From Nautilus pompilius (lineage: Eukaryota; Mollusca; Cephalopoda; Nautilida; Nautilidae): a DNA stretch of 64,000 bases. The stretch is from assembly GCA_018389105.1 (NCBI GenBank), contig JACATO010000132.1, positions 3,484,501-3,548,500 on the forward strand, given 5' to 3'. The notes under the pieces were generated by a model. That model did no database searches, was not told the DNA's origin, and saw only the letters and a list, made by a program, of their open reading frames with translations. Positions 61,637 to 64,000 of this stretch are shown piece by piece. The position numbers and the translations under genes are program-made. How positions within the stretch are numbered: position 1 is the stretch's first letter; every line of letters begins with the position of its first letter.

Positions 61637-64000
61637 CTGCTCAAACCAAGTAATCTACTACAGTGTGCGCTGATTAGTGCTCATACTAAATAGCATGATA
61701 TTCAAGTATACACTGACGGCTCCTCAAACCAAGTAATCTACTACAGTGTGCGCTGATTAGTGCTCATACTAAATAGCATGATATTCAAGTATACACTGAC
61801 GGATGCTCAAACCAAGTAATCTACTACAGTGTGCGCTGATTAGTGCTCATACTAAATAGCATGATATTCAAGTATACACTGACGGATGCTCAAACCAAGT
61901 AATCTACTACAGTGTGCGCTGATTAGTGTTCATACTAAATAGCATGATATTCAAGTATACACTGACGGATGCTCAAACCAAGTAATCTACTACAGTGTGC
62001 GCTGATTAGTGCTCATACTAAATAGCATGATATTCAAGTATACACTGACGGCTCCTCAAACCAAGTAATCTACTACAGTGTGCGCTGATTAGTGCTCATA
62101 CTAAATAGCATGATATTCAAGTATACACTGACGGCTCCTCAAACCAAGTAATCTACTACAGTGTGCGCTGATTAGTGCTCATACTAAATAGCATGATATT
62201 CAAGTATACACTGACGGATGCTCAAACCAAGTAATCTACTACAGTGTGCGCTGATTAGTGTTCATACTAAATAGCATGATATTCAAGTATACACTGACGG
62301 CTCCTCAAACCAAGTAATCTACTACAGTGTGTGCTGATTAGTGCTCATACTAAATAGCATGATATTCAAGTATACACTGACGGATGCTCAAACCAAGTAA
62401 TCTAGTACAGTGTGCGCTGATTAGTGCTCATACTAAATAGCATGATATTCAAGTATACACTGACGGCTCCTCAAACCAAGTAATCTACTACATTGTGTGC
62501 TGATTAGTGTTCATACTAAATAGCATGATATTCAAGTATACACTGACGGCTGCTCAAACCAAGTAATCTAGTACAGTGTGCGCTGATTAGTGCTCATACT
62601 AAATAGCATGATATTCAAGTATACACTGACGGCTGCTCAAACCAAGTAATCTACTACAGTGTGCGCTGATTAGTGCTCATACTAAATAGCATGATATTCA
62701 AGTATACACTGACGGCTGCTCAAACCAAGTAATCTAGTACAGTGTGCGCTGATTAGTGCTCATACTAAATAGCATGATATTCAAGTATACACTGACGGAT
62801 GCTCAAACCAAGTAATCTACTACAGTGTGCGCTGATTAGTGCTCATACTAAATAGCATGATATTCAAGTATACACTGACGGCTCCTCAAACCAAGTAATC
62901 TACTAGTGTGCGCTGATTAGTGCTCATACTAAATAGCATGATATTCAAGTATACACTGACGGATGCTCAAACCAAGTAATCTAGTACAGTGTGCGCTGAT
63001 TAGTGCTCATACTAAATAGCATGATATTCAAGTATACACTGACGGCTCCTCAAACCAAGTAATCTACTACAGTGTGCGCTGATTAGTGCTCATACTAAAT
63101 AGCATGATATTCAAGTATACACTGACGGATGCTCAAACCAAGTAATCTACTACATTGTGTGCTGATTAGTGTTCATACTAAATAGCATGATATTCAAGTA
63201 TACACTGACGGCTCCTCAAACCAAGTAATCTACTACATTGTGTGCTGATTAGTGTTCATACTAAATAGCATGATATTCAAGTATACACTGACGGATGCTC
63301 AAACCAAGTAATCTACTACGTGTGCTGATTAGTGTTCATACTAAATAGCATGATATTCAAGTATACACTGACGGATGCTCAAACCAAGTAATCTACTACA
63401 GTGTGCGCTGATTAGTGCTCATACTAAATAGCATGATATTCAAGTATACACTGACGGCTCCTCAAACCAAGTAATCTACTACATTGTGTGCTGATTAGTG
63501 TTCATACTAAATAGCATGATATTCAAGTATACACTGACGGATGCTCAAACCAAGTAATCTACTACATTGTGTGCTGATTAGTGTTCATACTAAATAGCAT
63601 GATATTCAAGTATACACTGACGGCTCCTCAAACCAAGTAATCTACTACATTGTGTGCTGATTAGTGTTCATACTAAATAGCATGATATTCAAGTATACAC
63701 TGACGGATGCTCAAACCAAGTAATCTACTACAGTGTGTGCTGATTAGTGTTCATACTAAATAGCATGATATTCAAGTATACACTGACGGATGCTCAAACC
63801 AAGTAATCTACTACAGTGTGCGCTGATTAGTGCTCATACTAAATAGCATGATATTCAAGTATACACTGACGGCTCCTCAAACCAAGTAATCTACTACATT
63901 GTGTGCTGATTAGTGTTCATACTAAATAGCATGATATTCAAGTATACACTGACGGATGCTCAAACCAAGTAATCTACTACAGTGTGTGCTGATTAGTGCT
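61637..64000. repeat. 83-bp satellite array, about 28 copies, runs off window
   Basis: Unit begins CTCAAACCAAGTAATCTACT, continues with GTGTGCGCTGATTAG and CATACTAAATAGCATGATA, and ends CAAGTATACACTGACGG. Unit starts (TCAAACC) at 61641, 61724, 61807 and so on give an 83-bp period. Variable sites: GATG/GCTC/GCTG at the unit joint, CTACTAC/CTAGTAC, CAGTGTGCG/CATTGTGTG, and AGTGCTC/AGTGTTC. The last two vary together. Two copies carry small deletions (about 62905 and 63318). The array continues past the window end. Confidence 0.98.

Noticed and set aside
61637..64000. Satellite unit as a hammerhead ribozyme (CTGATTAG resembles the CTGANGA core)
   Set aside because: The required G after the N position is T, no GAAA core follows at a suitable distance, and the opposite strand has no core motif.
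61637..64000. Satellite array as a CRISPR array
   Set aside because: Units are contiguous and almost identical across the full 83 bp, with no unique spacers; the window is eukaryotic.

Overview
The window is animal nuclear DNA. I recognise no host protein-coding gene, rRNA or tRNA in 64 kb. What can be identified is a dense mixture of decayed transposable elements, simple repeats, a satellite array and CpG-containing non-coding stretches. Evidence for a metazoan: several Tc1/mariner, hAT/ZBED-type and Polinton-type elements, TTAGGG-type telomere-like hexamers, and long (CT)n, (GT)n and (ATT)n microsatellites. A large, repeat-rich invertebrate genome (for example a mollusc) fits best, but the sequence does not fix the taxon.

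Layout. 0.75-2.27 kb: nearly full-length Tc1-like element (+) whose transposase has one stop and a deletion removing the last catalytic acid. 5.46-7.34 kb: DNA transposon (TAA flanks, short inverted ends) carrying a frameshifted gene of a widespread animal protein family, with a (TAACCC)3 tract at an apparent internal deletion. 11.7-12.5 kb: eroded Tc1-like fragment. 13.07-14.33 kb: Tc1-like element (-). 15.46-17.04 kb: Tc1-like element (+) with ~215-bp inverted repeats and intact TA duplications. 18.35 and 22.6 kb: two copies of a dispersed repeat. 21.28-21.58 kb: 305-bp MITE. 23.77-24.8 kb: ~1 kb polypyrimidine tract. 26-27.4 kb: hAT/DUF4371-type relic (-). 28 kb: SINE-like unit followed by (GT)n. 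32.0 and 36.0 kb: shared SINE-like 3' ends. 34.6-35.3 and 37.6-38.4 kb: further Tc1-like relics. 38.5-40.3 kb: hAT-like element with a BED finger (-). 41.6 kb: 61-bp GA minisatellite with perfect CRE octamers. 47.6-48.6 kb: the longest open frame (318 codons), unrecognised.

From about 52.4 kb base composition turns strongly AT-rich. To 61.5 kb lies the most interesting feature: a decayed Polinton/adintovirus-like element, all genes on +. It has protein-primed family-B DNA polymerase motifs, several conserved companion genes, an adenovirus-type cysteine protease remnant and a fibre-like gene with repeated KKYVD motifs. Every gene is broken by stops and frameshifts. Directly after it, from 61.64 kb to the window edge, is an 83-bp satellite array (about 28 copies) with linked sequence variants.

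Nothing here forms a working pathway. Each mobile element appears inactive by itself. The remaining stretches may hold regulatory DNA (a perfect RFX X-box at 22.32 kb, a CRE/YY1-like cluster near 30.15 kb, an excess of ETS-type CCGGAAGT words), but these are inferences from motifs only.
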